Assembly: GCF_034702125.1 (NCBI RefSeq)
Contig: NC_085867.1
Span: 42,422,483-42,486,482, forward strand
DNA: 64,000 bases
Source of the DNA: Engraulis encrasicolus
Taxonomy: Eukaryota > Chordata > Actinopteri > Clupeiformes > Engraulidae
Direction of reading: 5' to 3'
The notes beneath the pieces are model-generated. The model did no database searches and had not been told where the DNA came from. It worked only from the letters and a program-made list of their open reading frames with translations. Within the stretch, counting starts at the first letter, position 1. The number at the start of each line of letters is the position of its first letter. Below, piece by piece: positions 1 through 11,200 of this stretch. The translations under genes and the position numbers were made by a program.

Positions 1-134
1 CCCATTCTTGGTGTCTCGTATTCAGTAAAAAAATTAAAAATAATAAAAATTGCATCATCATACGCATAAAGATTAAACGAGTACATACATCTTTCTTATG
101 TCTGCCTGTGTTATCCTTGGCCATGTTCTCTCAG

Positions 135-325
135 GTGCGTCTGTGAAGTACGCCGTCTGCTTCCTGTTTGGGATTGCTCTGCCCTATGTGCACTTCATGT
201 TCCTGATCTGGGTGGTGTTTGAGATCTTCACTCCTATCCTGGGCCGCAGCGGCACCGAGATACCTCCCGATGTGGTCCTCGCCTCCCTCATCGCCGTGGG
301 AACATTCCTGCTCTCCTCATACTTT
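135..325 (+). CDS. ermp1: ermp1 exon: membrane segments
   Basis: The acceptor CAG ends at 134 and the donor GTAAGT starts at 326. The first two bases complete a codon from an upstream exon outside the window. It encodes two hydrophobic stretches (CFLFGIALPYVHFMFLIWVV and VVLASLIAVGTFLLSSYF) separated by FTPILGRSG, which is highly conserved in ERMP1. Confidence 0.95.
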
Positions 326-2064
326 GTAAGTTTCATTGGTCACACTTGAAGGAGAAGTCCGGCTGTTTTGGGTTCATATCACATCATGTGTAGCCCCAGG
401 GAAATGGGCCAAAGCGACTACCGCGAGAAAGTTTCATGCTTGCTGCGCCAAGTTGCTCAATTGCGCCGTTTTCAATAAAGCCTGGCCCAGCGGGCAAGCT
501 TATAACCTTTTATATGAAGCTCATAACCTGCATAAAAATGCTTTTGGACGTTTTGGCTGTGCGCTGTGTACCATTAGCTGGCACAGAAACGATACATTTG
601 GAGTTATCAGAAATGGAGCACCCACCTCTCTCAGCTGCCGTCTTGCCACAGGCGTCCGCAAAATTGTCACCGACGCCGGTGTCATAGGTATGACATCACA
701 GTGTCGCACCACAGTCATGGATGTGTCCTCAATGTCATATCCATGTCATAACCATTTTATGACTGTTGGCATCAAGTGACATTCGGTTATGGTAAAGACA
801 ACCCTAACATTGTCAACTTGACTTCATGAAATAAAACGTCTGACATTGACTCACCTATGACTGTATCATGAGAGCCCTATCTCACGCCTTTCGTAAAGTC
901 TTCACGAAAAAAATTGAGTAATTTTCGTGGTGCATTCACGTTATTGCCCGCCTTTCGTAAAGTCTTCACGAAAATAATAGATTAATTTTCACGCTGCCTA
1001 TTCACTTGAATTGCCCCACTGCTGCTATGGTTATCCAAACGTCTGCAGGGGCGGGGAGGGGGTGCTGACAGAACACTGCTGATACACTCGGGACTCACTA
1101 ATTCGACGCCCTTTCGGTACTTACGCCTTATGTCCCCTAAACCTAAACCTAACCCTAACCTTAACCCTACTTAACCCTAAACCTAACCCTAACCCTAACC
1201 CTAACCTTAACCCTAACCTTAACCCTAAACTGCTTGTTTGAAATTACCATGTGACGGTAGGCTACCGAAAGGGCATCAAACTAATGGGTCGCTAGGCAAC
1301 AGTCGGGCAATTCAAGTGAATAGGCAGCGTGAAAATTAATCAATTATTTTCGTGAAGACTTTACGAAAGGCGGGCAATAACGTGAACGCACCACGAAAAT
1401 TACTCCATTTTTTGAGTGAGAAACGGTTGATCATGACACTATTATGACACTATCATGTCATGCATATGACGGCGACGTCAAGTACAGTGTATAGTTTTAT
1501 TATGTATCATCACATATATAATAATTATTTTAGCAGGGAGCATTTCTTACTCTTTGTGTACTTTGTCCTCCTGCTTGTAATGACCATTTTTTGTTTTGTT
1601 TTAATAGATTGTCGTGAAAGCTAGAGTGCGTAGTACAGTAGTTTATTTCCAGTATTTATGACTTCCATTCAAAACTGTTAGCTTTTTTCATGAATATTTT
1701 ATCAATTTTTAATCAATTTTTAAGTATTCATTTTGACTTGGAAATGTACTGTTTTAGGTGGATCTTCTCCATGTTTTCCATTTTGCATTACCAGCAGTCA
1801 TAGACATGTTTTGGCTGCAAACAAAACGTATTTTGCTTTTGATCAAAACAATTAATGTTGGTACATTACCATGTGCATATTCATGAGAATATAAAAATTT
1901 TAAATATTTCCTCTGTACATACTGGGCCTTATCTAATGAACCATTTCATACAAGTCTCCTTCACTGCCAAATAATGTTGCAGGTAAATGTACTTAAGATA
2001 TAATAATGAATATAATCTACACTTATCTGGTAACAAACTTTCTTGCCTGCATTTTCTTTGCCTC

Positions 2065-2122
<58 letters not shown>

Positions 2123-5100
2123 CACTGCTCATGGGCAGATGCACTTCGTCTACTTGGCTCGCAGTACCAAATGGATCCTGGCGGTGCTGGCCTCTGTGTT
2201 TGCGGTGGTATTTCTCTTGGTGGCGTGTGGAGTGTTCTTCCCCTATTCCTCAAACCCGTCCAGTCCCAGACCAAAACGAGTCTTTCTACAGGTACATTTA
2301 GAGTTAGCAACGGTTTTATGGGTCTTCTCTTCAGTTGTCTTTTGAACAATGATTTTATGTCATAGTCCGCAATATAGTTGACAAGTGATTCTCCTGAATG
2401 ACTCTTGAAAGGGAACAACTTCTCACTGCTTTCAAATGTGGTGGAATTAGGAAGAAAACAGAATAATGGATTGATTGATAAAATATTGCCCGGCCCAGCC
2501 TGGCTATGATTATGTCCTCGTTTGTAAGTTGCTTTGGTTATAAAGCATCTGCCAAATGCAATGCAATGCAATGCAATGTAATGTCATGTCATGATGGTTA
2601 CCCATTTAAACCTAAAGCACCAGCAAAAAGCCCTAAGCCCTGTTTTGGGAAAAGGTGCCCTCATCTTATTAAAAAAAAACGAAATATCTCAGCCTCTGAA
2701 GCACATACGTACAGTAAAAACATGAAATGAATTGCATTTAAAAGCTAGGACCCTCATCTTGCATTAGAATATGTTTATTCAGCTCTAACATACCCACATT
2801 TGTAATAAAAACTAAAATCTCAAGAGCCTGAATGATGCAGCGTCTATGCAGCTCCAGGCAATGCAGCATATACACAGCAATCAGGCCTAAATGGGTTAAA
2901 TGTGATCTTTTATGTATGTGTTTCACCCAGCCCTATACATAGGTTTCCCCTTTACAAACATTCACGCTGTGAGGAGGGGCAAGTTGCTAAGCAGCCAACC
3001 ACATGAGCGATTTTTTTGAGAGACAGCTGTTTCCAACAATCAGAGGTTGGAGGCTGCACAGACAGGGATTGTTTACATGATGGTTAAGTGGCTCTGCTTA
3101 AAAGAAGAGAGAAAAATCCGCACAGAACACGACGTTTAGACCTCAGGCGGTCTTCGTCAGGTGTATGTGTTCAATAAATCGGTGAGCAGCAACAGTGTGC
3201 GGATTTTTCTGTATTCTTTTACGCACGTTTGTTTTATCCAGCACCTGTTTTACTGGATGTGCGCGCATCACCTAGACTGCTAAGTGGCTCTGCTGCCTGG
3301 TGTTTCCCCACAGCACACCACGCGCACCTTCCACGGTCTGGACGGCCAGGTTGAGTACAAGGACTCAGGGCTGTGGATCAACAGCTTCGACTACACGGCC
3401 ATGAAGCACATCACGCCTCACATCCCCGAGATCAATGACACCATACGCAGGCGATGCCAGGAGGACCTGCCCTTCTGCGGCTTCCCCTGGTTCCTGCCAA
3501 TCAAGTTCCTCGTCAAGTGAGTACATATCAGCAGGCGGTAGTACCCATAGTGCTGTTCATTTAGTTGCAAAAGAGAATCCGATTTAAATCGCTCAAAGAG
3601 CAAGTACCAGCTAGGGCACTTATGAGTTGGGTATATGGATTCTTTTTTGTATGTTGGGTGTAAAAGTTGCGAAGAGCACCTGCCAAAACTATTTCACACA
3701 AGTAAAATTATATATTTAAAGAGAGAGTACCAGAGCACTTGTAAGTTGGATATAGATTGTTTTTTTATTGTAACAATTGTGATGGTCATCTATGGAAATG
3801 ACTTGAATTGGTGGAGCTTTGTGTACAGTATACTTAGTAAAACCACATGCTTTTGTTGTTTTCCTAGGTGTGTACAGTAATCATACACACAAATTGATGT
3901 CTGTATAGTTCAAATGTCTGTAATGTGTTTTTTTCCCTACCTCTGGCTGTGGCTTATAGAAAGAACTGGTACCTCCCTGCTGAGGAAGTAAGTCCAAAGT
4001 CTCCTATGGAGTTCAGACTTTTATCAAGAGAAGAAAAGGAGTGGGGAACAATCAGAATGTCTTTTGAAGCAAAAGGTGAGCAAAGTGCTCTGAAAGAAAA
4101 AGTGTGGTAGTCATGCAGTCATTGTTTCAGTTTTGCAGAAAGAGATTGTTTTGTTTTATACTATTTTTTTAATATACATTTCATATTTTTAAATAATATA
4201 TTTTATATTATTTTTTTCTGTAATACAGGTAATTGTAATGTGATTGAAGGTTATGTTGATGCGCTGTGAAGGAATGATGCGCTGTTGCATGTCAGTGGGT
4301 CATGTCAGGCATAGCAATCTCATGTTCTCTCGGGTGTGTTAAATGGTAGACTGTCGCCCCCGTGTGTATGACGACTGTACTGCAATGCCCTCTCCTCTCC
4401 AGGCCCAAGCCATATGTCTCTCTACCTCCGACCCCTCCATGGCTCCACGTTGACCAGGTGGTCGTTTGGCGATGGCATCCCGCAGTTTGATCTGAGTGGG
4501 GAATACTTTATTTTCTACTCGCATGGTCTAGAAGCCCCTGCTTGGAACTTTTGGTTTGAAATCCAGGTGAGGGACTTCACCTTGTTTGCCTTCAAATCAA
4601 GTCGGTTTTATTGTCAATTTCTTTACATGCACTGGTCATACAAAGAATTGAAATTACGTTTCTTACTTTCCCATGCAGACATAGACATAAACTTTAGGTG
4701 TGGACGTAGACAATTAGACATAGACAGTACACATACATTATATACTTATATACATATAGCATTTACACTGTCATATGTCCTGCTCCCTCTGTGTTGCTGG
4801 GCTGTCTGGTGATTGATCAGGGTTTGGTCAGGGATTAAATATGTTGTGATCTATCATGAAAGTATCATTCAAAGTGAACAGAGATTAAGGAAATATCTTG
4901 AATTGAGATGCTGATTTCACACTCAGTAGTGCTGCGACAGTATGGGCGCATAATAAAACCCATTTAAACGGCACACAAATTCAGCTTTTTTATTTTTAGA
5001 TTTTGTGCTGTGTCTCCTGCCTCAGGATGTAGAACAATTTTGTACATTTTTAATGTGCTTGGATTCAGTGGCACTCTAGGCCATATTCCTGTTTCACATT

Positions 5101-6721
5101 ATCATTTTTATCGCAGTAAGAGATTTGGACACTGTTCTGCACAAGTCACTTCACAACTCTATCACCTTTAATTTTATTGCACTCAGGTTGCATTTGATTT
5201 AATGAAGATGAAGTGGCAGTGAATCATATTACTCACCAGAATTAACAATTAGTAAATCAAAGTCTACCAGTGACATTACAATAATCTTGACACTTTTTTC
5301 CAAAGTGACTTACAGTTATTTTACAAGGTATTGGTTACAGTCCTTGGAGCACTTGTGGGCTTAAGTGCCTGGCTCAAGGGCTCTTAAGCCACGGATGGAG
5401 GTGTAGGGGGAGGTAAGGGTGGGATTCGAACCTGCAACCCTCTGAATATAAAACCACCTCCCTAATCACTAGGCCACAGATTTATGGATTACTTATGACT
5501 GTGCGTCACCAGCATCTGGCCATTGGCTGTGCTTAGGGACTCTATGCCTTTTGAATACAGCTTTAACTTCACTATTTGTCTCTGGCCATTGGCTGTGCTT
5601 AGGGACTCTATGCCTTTTGAATACAGCTTTAAAGGGACACTGTGCAGGAAATGGTCAAAAAGGGTACTGCAACTATGCTGCTCATTGAAACTGGGTTGTC
5701 TATTGCCAAATTTGATCTTTACATGAAAGTTTACTAAGTAATAAACAAATATTTTCTAGTATGGTCCATGCAATTCTGTGAAACAGCTGATTACTCAATC
5801 ATTCTCATGCAGACATGATCAAGTCGTCTACACAAGGTGTAGAATTGGCCACTCTAGACTCACTCATGCTTTTTTGCTAACTGGAAGTGAACCTCCCCTC
5901 TGTGATTTTTGTGGACATCTCTTATCAATTAAGCATATTCTGACTTGCCCTGCTATCAGAAGGAAAAGACAACAGTTTTTTAAAGAAGACACTATTTTTG
6001 GAATTTTTAATAAGGTCCCACCTTTAAAGGTTTTGAACTTTTTAAAATGTATTGATATGACCAAACTTATTTAATCTATTTATTCAATTATTTATATCAT
6101 TGTAGATTTTTAATATGAGGCAAATTCTATTACCTGTACTGGCCATGAAATAGCCACAGTTGCATATTTGGCCATAAATGCAAACAAACAAACAATCTAG
6201 TATGGTCCAAGTACAGTAATTTTTGCAGCTAAAAATGGCTATTTTTGGAAATTCAAAATGGCAGACCATGGAGAAGATCCCCCTTTTCATGTATGAAAAG
6301 TGCAATTTTTCCAGTCATAATGAATACTTAGAATTTGATGCTGGTGGTACGTATTCATGAAAAAGTTAACATTAGTGAATGGGCAACATGAATTCTGGAA
6401 ATAAACAAATAAAAATCTCACACAGTGTCCCTTTAACTTCACTATTTGTCTCTGGCCATTGGCTGTGCTTAGGGACTCTATGCCTTTTAAATACAGCTTT
6501 AACTTCACTTTTTGTCTTTTTTTATCTGTTTGTCTGTTTTTTTAATCCGGCAGCCTTCAGATTCGGGCTCGGAGGAGGGCATGATCTCGGTGGCCATCTC
6601 ATCTCATCACTTCTTCGGCGAGGACAAGCTGACGCCCCAACTGGATCTCATGCTGCAGCGCTTCCCTCTCTGGGCCTTCCCCTCTTCATGGGTCAGCACC
6701 TACAACCTCTACCGATACTGA
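135..6721 (+). CDS. ermp1: ermp1, endoplasmic reticulum metallopeptidase 1, C-terminal part (six exons)
   Basis: Joined exons are 135-325, 2139-2291, 3314-3516, 3960-4075, 4403-4566 and 6554-6721. All have AG/GT borders and compatible phases, and give about 331 residues ending at the TGA at 6719-6721. I recognise the vertebrate ERMP1 C-terminus from FTPILGRSGTEIPPDVVLAS, FFPYSSNP, HITPHIPEIND, CGFPWFLP, KNWYLPAEEVSP and SHMSLYLR. ERMP1 is a multi-pass ER-membrane protein of the M28 zinc-peptidase family, about 900 residues in human. The window holds only the last membrane segments and the C-terminal soluble domain. The M28 catalytic residues would be encoded left of the window, so catalytic competence cannot be judged. 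No frameshift or premature stop is seen. It is convergent with atp8b1. Confidence 0.96.
660..1485. mobile_element. fold-back element carrying telomere-like repeats
   Basis: Inverted arms lie at about 905-1017 and 1304-1417. CCTTTCGTAAAGTCTTCACG on the left answers CGTGAAGACTTTACGAAAGG on the right. A second inner inverted pair (CGCCCTTTCGGTA near 1107, TACCGAAAGGGC near 1263) frames a block of CCCTAA-type repeats. Short TGTCAT/ATGACA motifs on both outer sides (about 680-850 and 1430-1480) suggest the full element is wider, but its ends are not clear. It lies in an ermp1 intron. Confidence 0.7.
1135..1231. repeat. interstitial telomere-like (CCCTAA)n block
   Basis: About 15 imperfect units of CCCTAA, CCTTAA and CCTAAA type run head to tail between the inner inverted repeats of the fold-back element. 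Confidence 0.9.
2063..2120. repeat. (CT)n microsatellite before an ermp1 acceptor
   Basis: Nearly pure CT/TTCT repeats end about 18 bases before the acceptor of the 2139-2291 exon. Confidence 0.95.
2139..2291 (+). CDS. ermp1: ermp1 exon: last membrane segment
   Basis: It has 51 whole codons (phase 0 at both ends). The acceptor CAG ends at 2138 and the donor is GTACAT. It encodes the last hydrophobic helix (WILAVLASVFAVVFLLVACG), then FFPYSSNP and PRPKRVFLQ. A (CT)n microsatellite at 2063-2120 lies just upstream and probably supplies much of the pyrimidine tract. Confidence 0.95.
2500..2590 (-). repeat. teleost SINE-like fragment with (ATGCA)n tail
   Basis: It carries TAAGTTGCTTTGGTTATAAA and CATCTGCCAAATGCAATGC. 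The reverse complement matches the AGCAGACGCTTTATAACCAA type block seen at 50221-50295. Confidence 0.55.
2598..2899 (-). mobile_element. TTAA-flanked MITE (degenerate copy)
   Basis: The ends TTACCCATTTAA and AAATGGGTTAA, and the interior (ATATCTCAGCCTCTGAAGCA, CATCTTGCATTAG), match the elements at 28498-28804 and 32724-33030 in inverted orientation. The CCC start and TTAA target fit a piggyBac-type non-autonomous element. Confidence 0.7.
3085..3294. mobile_element. short retroposon-like insertion with 14-bp target duplication
   Basis: TAAGTGGCTCTGCT occurs at 3085-3098 and again at 3281-3294, flanking a 182-bp insert. The insert contains a palindrome-like AAAAATCCGCACA/TGTGCGGATTTTT pair and GACCTCAGGCGGTCTTCGTC. 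The right duplication lies 19 bases before the exon at 3314. Confidence 0.7.
3314..3516 (+). CDS. ermp1: ermp1 exon: C-terminal soluble domain
   Basis: Phase 0 in, phase 2 out; CAG acceptor, GTGAGT donor. It encodes TRTFHGLDGQ, WINSFDYT, HITPHIPEIND and CGFPWFLPIKFL, matching the conserved post-membrane domain of ERMP1. Two cysteine positions (RRCQEDLPFC) are retained. Confidence 0.95.
3960..4075 (+). CDS. ermp1: ermp1 exon: C-terminal soluble domain
   Basis: Phase 2 in, phase 1 out. The acceptor TAG ends at 3959 and the donor is GTGAGC. It encodes KNWYLPAEEVSP...FRLLSREEKEWGTIRMSFEAKG. Confidence 0.94.
4403..4566 (+). CDS. ermp1: ermp1 exon: C-terminal soluble domain
   Basis: Phase 1 in, phase 0 out; CAG acceptor, GTGAGG donor. 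It encodes PSHMSLYLRPLHGSTLTRWS, then EYFIFYSHGLEAPAWNFWFE, a well conserved beta-rich part of the ERMP1 C-terminal domain. Confidence 0.95.
5275..5485. repeat. tRNA-related SINE-like fragment
   Basis: It contains CCAAAGTGACTTACAG, and then GGGATTCGAACCTGCAACC followed by CCTAATCACTAGGCCACA. This resembles a B-box-containing tRNA remnant. Confidence 0.5.
5633..6432. mobile_element. TTAA-target MITE with AGGGACACTGTG termini
   Basis: The termini AGGGACACTGTG and CACAGTGTCCCT are perfect inverted repeats. TTAA flanks both sides (5629-5632 and 6433-6436). A related copy without the internal insertion is at 39535-39898. Confidence 0.85.
5769..6195 (+). mobile_element. 5'-truncated LINE fragment inside the MITE
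   Basis: The insert is flanked by a 14-bp duplication, TCTAGTATGGTCCA, at 5755-5768 and 6196-6209. The open stretch 5778-6074 encodes QVVYTRCRIGHSRLTHAFLL, then CDFCGHLLSIKHILTCP. This is the RNase H-end/zinc-knuckle style typical of I-like or related LINE ORF2 C-termini. A 3' tail of CAAA repeats (about 6178-6195) ends it. The paralogous element at 39659-39672 is an empty site. Confidence 0.85.
6554..6721 (+). CDS. ermp1: ermp1 terminal coding exon
   Basis: The acceptor CAG ends at 6553. There are 56 codons including the TGA at 6719-6721. It encodes EEGMISVAISSHHFFGEDK and ends TYNLYRY. The stop is followed at once by a CCACA-rich satellite in which the last codons recur (see 6722-7215). 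Confidence 0.95.
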   Translation, partial: PSDSGSEEGMISVAISSHHFFGEDKLTPQLDLMLQRFPLWAFPSSWVSTYNLYRY

Positions 6722-7215
6722 GGAGACGTGACCACACCAGACCATACCAGACCACACCACACCACACCACATGATACCACACCACACCACACCACACCAC
6801 ACCAGACCACATGATACCACACCACACCACACCACACCACACCAGACCACATGATACCACACCACACCACACCGCCCATACATACAACCTCTACCGATAC
6901 TGAGCTCAGCCCAGCCTACACCACACCACACCAGACCACATAATGCCACACCACACCACACCAGACCACACCAGACCACATTATACCACACCACACCAGA
7001 CCAGACTACTCCACACCACACCACATGATACCACACCACACCACACCAGACCACATGATATCATACCACACCACACCAGACCACACCAGACCAGACCACA
7101 CCTCCCATACATGCATACAGACTCCTATATGCACCTACAACCTCTACCAATACTAAGGAACCCACATCACACCACACCACACCACATCACATCACACCAC
7201 ATCAGCCCATACATG
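6722..7215 (+). repeat. ACCACACCACACCAGACC satellite in the ermp1 3' region
   Basis: Imperfect ACCAC/ACCAG arrays with ATGATACC spacers start right after the ermp1 stop. Copies of the terminal coding sequence (TACAACCTCTACCGATACTG) recur at about 6884-6903 and, diverged, at 7137-7156. Confidence 0.9.
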
Positions 7216-7470
7216 CATACAGACTCCAATATGATCATAAACGCCACCATGACAATACATGCATGCACATTCATACAAATATACAAGCATACATATACAG
7301 TACATGCATACAGACTCCAGCAAGTTCATAAACGCCACCCACAGACATGCATACACATTCTTACATGTCTACAAACATACCCATACATGCATACAGACTC
7401 CAATATGTGCATCAACACCACCCACAGACAGACATACAGTACATGCGTACATGCAAACATACACCTACAT
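7216..7470 (+). repeat. ACATGCATACAGACTCC minisatellite
   Basis: Irregular repeats of CATACATGCATACAGACTCC (about 7207, 7303 and 7383) alternate with ACCACCCACAGACA. This appears to continue the satellite expansion downstream of ermp1. Confidence 0.7.
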
Positions 7471-7471
7471 A

Positions 7472-8216
7472 CAGGGGTTGTTGGACAATGAAACTGAGAC
7501 ACCCGTCATTTTAGTGTGGGAGGTTTCATGGCTAAATTGGACAAGCCTGATGGCCAATCTTCATTAAGGGTAAATTATAGCTCGGCATCAACTGGCGCGA
7601 ATTGTCGTTTGGGTCTGGTCACAAAAACGTTTTTTTTTCCTGTGAATCGCACGAGGTCTCGTGTCACGAGCCACATTTAGAACAGGGCGAGAGTTTCCTT
7701 CACCAAACTGCAAGCACTACGGTCATTAAGCAGTGTTGCTTTCTGGCACATTGCACTAGCAAGAGCAGAGTGTGAAGGTTCAATTAGCAGGGTAAAAGCA
7801 CACTTTTGCTCAAAATATTGCAATGCACACAACATTATGGGTGACATGTCAGAGTTCAAAAGAGGACAAGTTGTTGGTGCACGTCTTACTGGCATGTCTT
7901 TGTCATGTATCATGAGCCACGGTATCCATGGTAATGTCAGCGTACCACCAAGAAGGACAAACCACATCCAACAGGATTAACTGTGGACGCAAGAGGAAGC
8001 TGTCTGAAAGGGATGTGCGGGTGCTAACTCGGACTGTATCCGAAATGCATGAAACCACAGCTGCCCAAATCAGGGCAGAATTACGGTAAATGTGCACCTC
8101 AACTCTCCCGTTTCCACCAGAACAGTCCGTCGGACTCGGGAGCTTCACAGGGTCAATATATATTGTCAACTAATCTGTCTAAAACCTAGGTGTTTCAGTT
8201 TCTTTGTCCAACACGG
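7472..8216 (+). pseudogene. Tc1-type transposon remnant with broken transposase
   Basis: The termini CAGGGGTTGTTGGACAATGA and the matching reverse end at 8195-8216 are flanked by TA. Inside are SEFKRGQVVGARLTG (from 7846) and GRKRKLSERDVRVLTRTVS (about 7982-8040), then TTAAQIRAEL. These are the paired helix-turn-helix segments of Tc1 transposases, in different frames. The DDE catalytic region is missing. Confidence 0.85.
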
Positions 8217-11200
8217 TACATCCATACAGCTTACACCAACACACACCTGAGTGTGGAAAAAAAATTACATGCCATCCCCACACATAAATCGCGCACAAAA
8301 CACACCCAGTCTGCTGCTGCACAAAACATCCACTGGATGAATCCATCTTTAAAAAAAAGAAAAAGAAAAAAAATGCACAAAAGATAGAAGAAGAAAATTA
8401 CTAACTTGTACTGTGTACATATCCTTACACCCCCTCCAGACAAACTTACTATACTAGTGCAACCATCACTGTGTCAACAGGCTAAGATATGACCGAGCAG
8501 CTTATAAAGCTAAGCCAGTTTTTATTTATTTGAAGACCAATCAAACATGCTCTGTCCATGATCCAGGATGGTCTCTCCCTCTCTCTCTCTCTTTTCAACC
8601 CTTTCTTTTGAATCTGCCTTTCGTGTGAATGGCTCTGTGTTTCTGAGTTTGATTTGATTTGATGAGGGTGTGAACATATGGATTTCAGTTATGAAGAAAG
8701 AATATAGGGAGGGGTCAAGGTTGCTCTTGCATCCCCCTCTTCTCTTCTCTTCTCTTCTCTTCTCTTCTCTTCTCTTCTCTTCTCTTCTCTTGTTGGCTGG
8801 GCTTAAGAGCTCTGGTGGCTCAAACAGGATCCAAGTGCTTTGAACTCCTACCTGCGTACACTTTCTTCTGATGGTTTTCATTGCTAGACAACAGCGATGT
8901 GTGTGCACCATCTGGAAGTATCTAACCATGGGACTGTACAAGAATGTTTTAAAACAGTTGAGCACTTTCTAATCAGAAGTTATCATAATGAATAATATCT
9001 ATGTTGATCTGTTGACAGTTTTATTTCAAGATTGTTTTGGTTGGTGGTTTTATTTTAATTTTATTTTCTTATATTTTCTTTTCTTTTTCTTTTATTTTAA
9101 CATGACCTGACTTTAAAGTTTGAGTGATTTTAGCAGCCGTCTATTGTCTCTAATTGAAGGGTTTTATACAGTAATCGTCTTCTTGTATATTGACTACATC
9201 AAGAGTCTGATCTAGCGTCTGATATCTGGCTTTGCAGGTACATTATTGGGTCCTCAGTTTGAGAAAGTCGCTGTGATTAGCAAAATGACAGCTGGCATCG
9301 AATGATACTTCCTTTTTATATCAGAAATCTGGGATTCTCGTGATCAGTCACTTTTGAAGAATGTGCTGCTTGTCATTGTTGCTGATATTTTGACCATGTC
9401 TCGCTTTCTTGATGCTTGGTCATGGATATTTGTTTTATTTGTGATTTTTATTTTATTTTTTTACAGGTTTTTTGGCAAGAACTCAGAGTGATTTAAGATT
9501 TTTTTTAAAATAGCACACGCTGTCATTGTTTAAAAACAACAACTTCAATATATCAGTGCTCTCATGCTACAACTGTTTACCTTTTGCAGCAATTCTCCTA
9601 ATGTGCCGCCTGCACAAGGACACTCAAGATCATTGTTTTTTGTTTGTTTTTTTGTTTTTACTTTTTCTTTGCACATTTTTTTTTATTAACATAAGTGGTG
9701 CTCTTTTTTTGGGAAAAGCTTTCAAATGTGCTCTCTGTTAAAAGGGTGGAATCCTGTTTTGTCAGGTGTGCATATTTCAAAACTATGCAAAAATGACCTC
9801 TCCGCTTGTGCATGTGGGTGGCGGCAAAGACGCGGCGCCACGACAGCAAGCAATATGTGACTAAATATCCATGTGTCCTCTCAAGTTACTGCAGTGTGGT
9901 CACCGCACTGGGAACCACAACTGTCTCATGCTACTCAACTAGTTATGTGTGGATTTGTGCTGATGGGAACAGCAGGAATTCAGTACTTACTCCAAGGGCA
10001 GTTTGTCCCACAGGTGATATGGATAGGTGGTGAATCATTTGTACTGAAATGATGCTCTCGCTTTGATGACTGCAGGTCACAAGAAAAAAACATGTTTCAG
10101 CATATTACAAATGGGAAACTTTTATTGATTCTCCCAAAAATATAAAAATATTTCACAATAGAAATGAATGCATCCAAAAATCAGATAATTTCTCTTAAGT
10201 CTGATTATATATACGTAAGATATACAAATGACTATGTTTATACGTGGTCATGAGGTAACATAATCAGATGTGTGATTGAAATTGTATTGCTGATCAGTTT
10301 TGAAATTATTTATTGCTCTTGATTTTTATTTTAACTTAATCCAATGATGTGTGCAACAAGAATAAGCCCTAAATTATCACTCAATATACTGTTCTTTGGA
10401 GGGGGGGGACACAAAATACCATCACGCTTTTGTTTCTAAAAACATTATTTGTGAAGGTCATAATCATTTTGAGGACTTCAATGGAATTCTATCTATCTGG
10501 TTCTAGAATCCTTCCCACCTTATGTCACGTCTATCCTTTACACCGTGGTGTACATCCTGGATTAAGTCAATAAACAAGCCTTGCACGCGATTCTGTCATC
10601 AGACTTCACTAAATAGCTGATGTACTTGATTACTTGAGTTGAAATCAGCTGATGTAGATTGGTTGGATGAAGTTTGCGGCAGTGGCTTTTTTTTTTCAGC
10701 TTTCTGCATCCAAAATGAACACCTCTTTGCTTCTCCACCTTGGTGACCATAAACTTAGCCTAACTTAAGCCATACGGCTACGTTTTGCCACACTACACTC
10801 GAGGGCGTTCTGGTTTCCTCAACGGAGGCGAAACATACCAGCTGGCCAGAGTCAGGTTCCCATAACCCTAGGTGTGTATGAAAATCCCAAACAGATTGAA
10901 GTTCCTAGGGGTTGATCACATTTCAGCATCACTTGTCTCACGTCACATACATATTGTCCATCTTGTGTTATTCTGCAAAAAAAAAAACGTTGAGCAAATA
11001 TGGACTTCAATCCTCAACCCTTTCTCTGCACTTTTTCCATTAAGAGTACAAAACTTAACCCAGAACCACATGCCTTACTTAACCACTTAGTCATGTGTAA
11101 TGAAGGTGTAGGCTACATAGTATGTATGTGATGAATTGCTTAATCAATTGACAAAGAAAAAAGAAGTTTATTTAATCTGTTTCATGTTTTTTTTGTCATT

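Larger units (their letters stand above)
5516..6506. repeat. 67-bp tandem repeat (3 copies), middle copy split by insertion
   Basis: The unit CTGGCCATTGGCTGTGCTTA...TTTAACTTCACTATTTGTCT occurs at about 5516-5581, 5582-5632 continued at 6433-6448, and 6449-6506. The TTAA-target element 5633-6432 interrupts the middle unit. Confidence 0.85.

Noticed and set aside
1135..1231. True chromosome end or fusion point
   Set aside because: The CCCTAA block is short, degenerate and enclosed by inverted repeats inside an ermp1 intron.
6686..7054. Trp/Val/Cys-rich minus-strand open frame
   Set aside because: It is the reverse reading of the CCACA satellite after the ermp1 stop.
8522..8965. 147-codon minus-strand frame with Arg/Glu repeats
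   Set aside because: The core is the (TCTTC)n array; flanks show no conserved protein.
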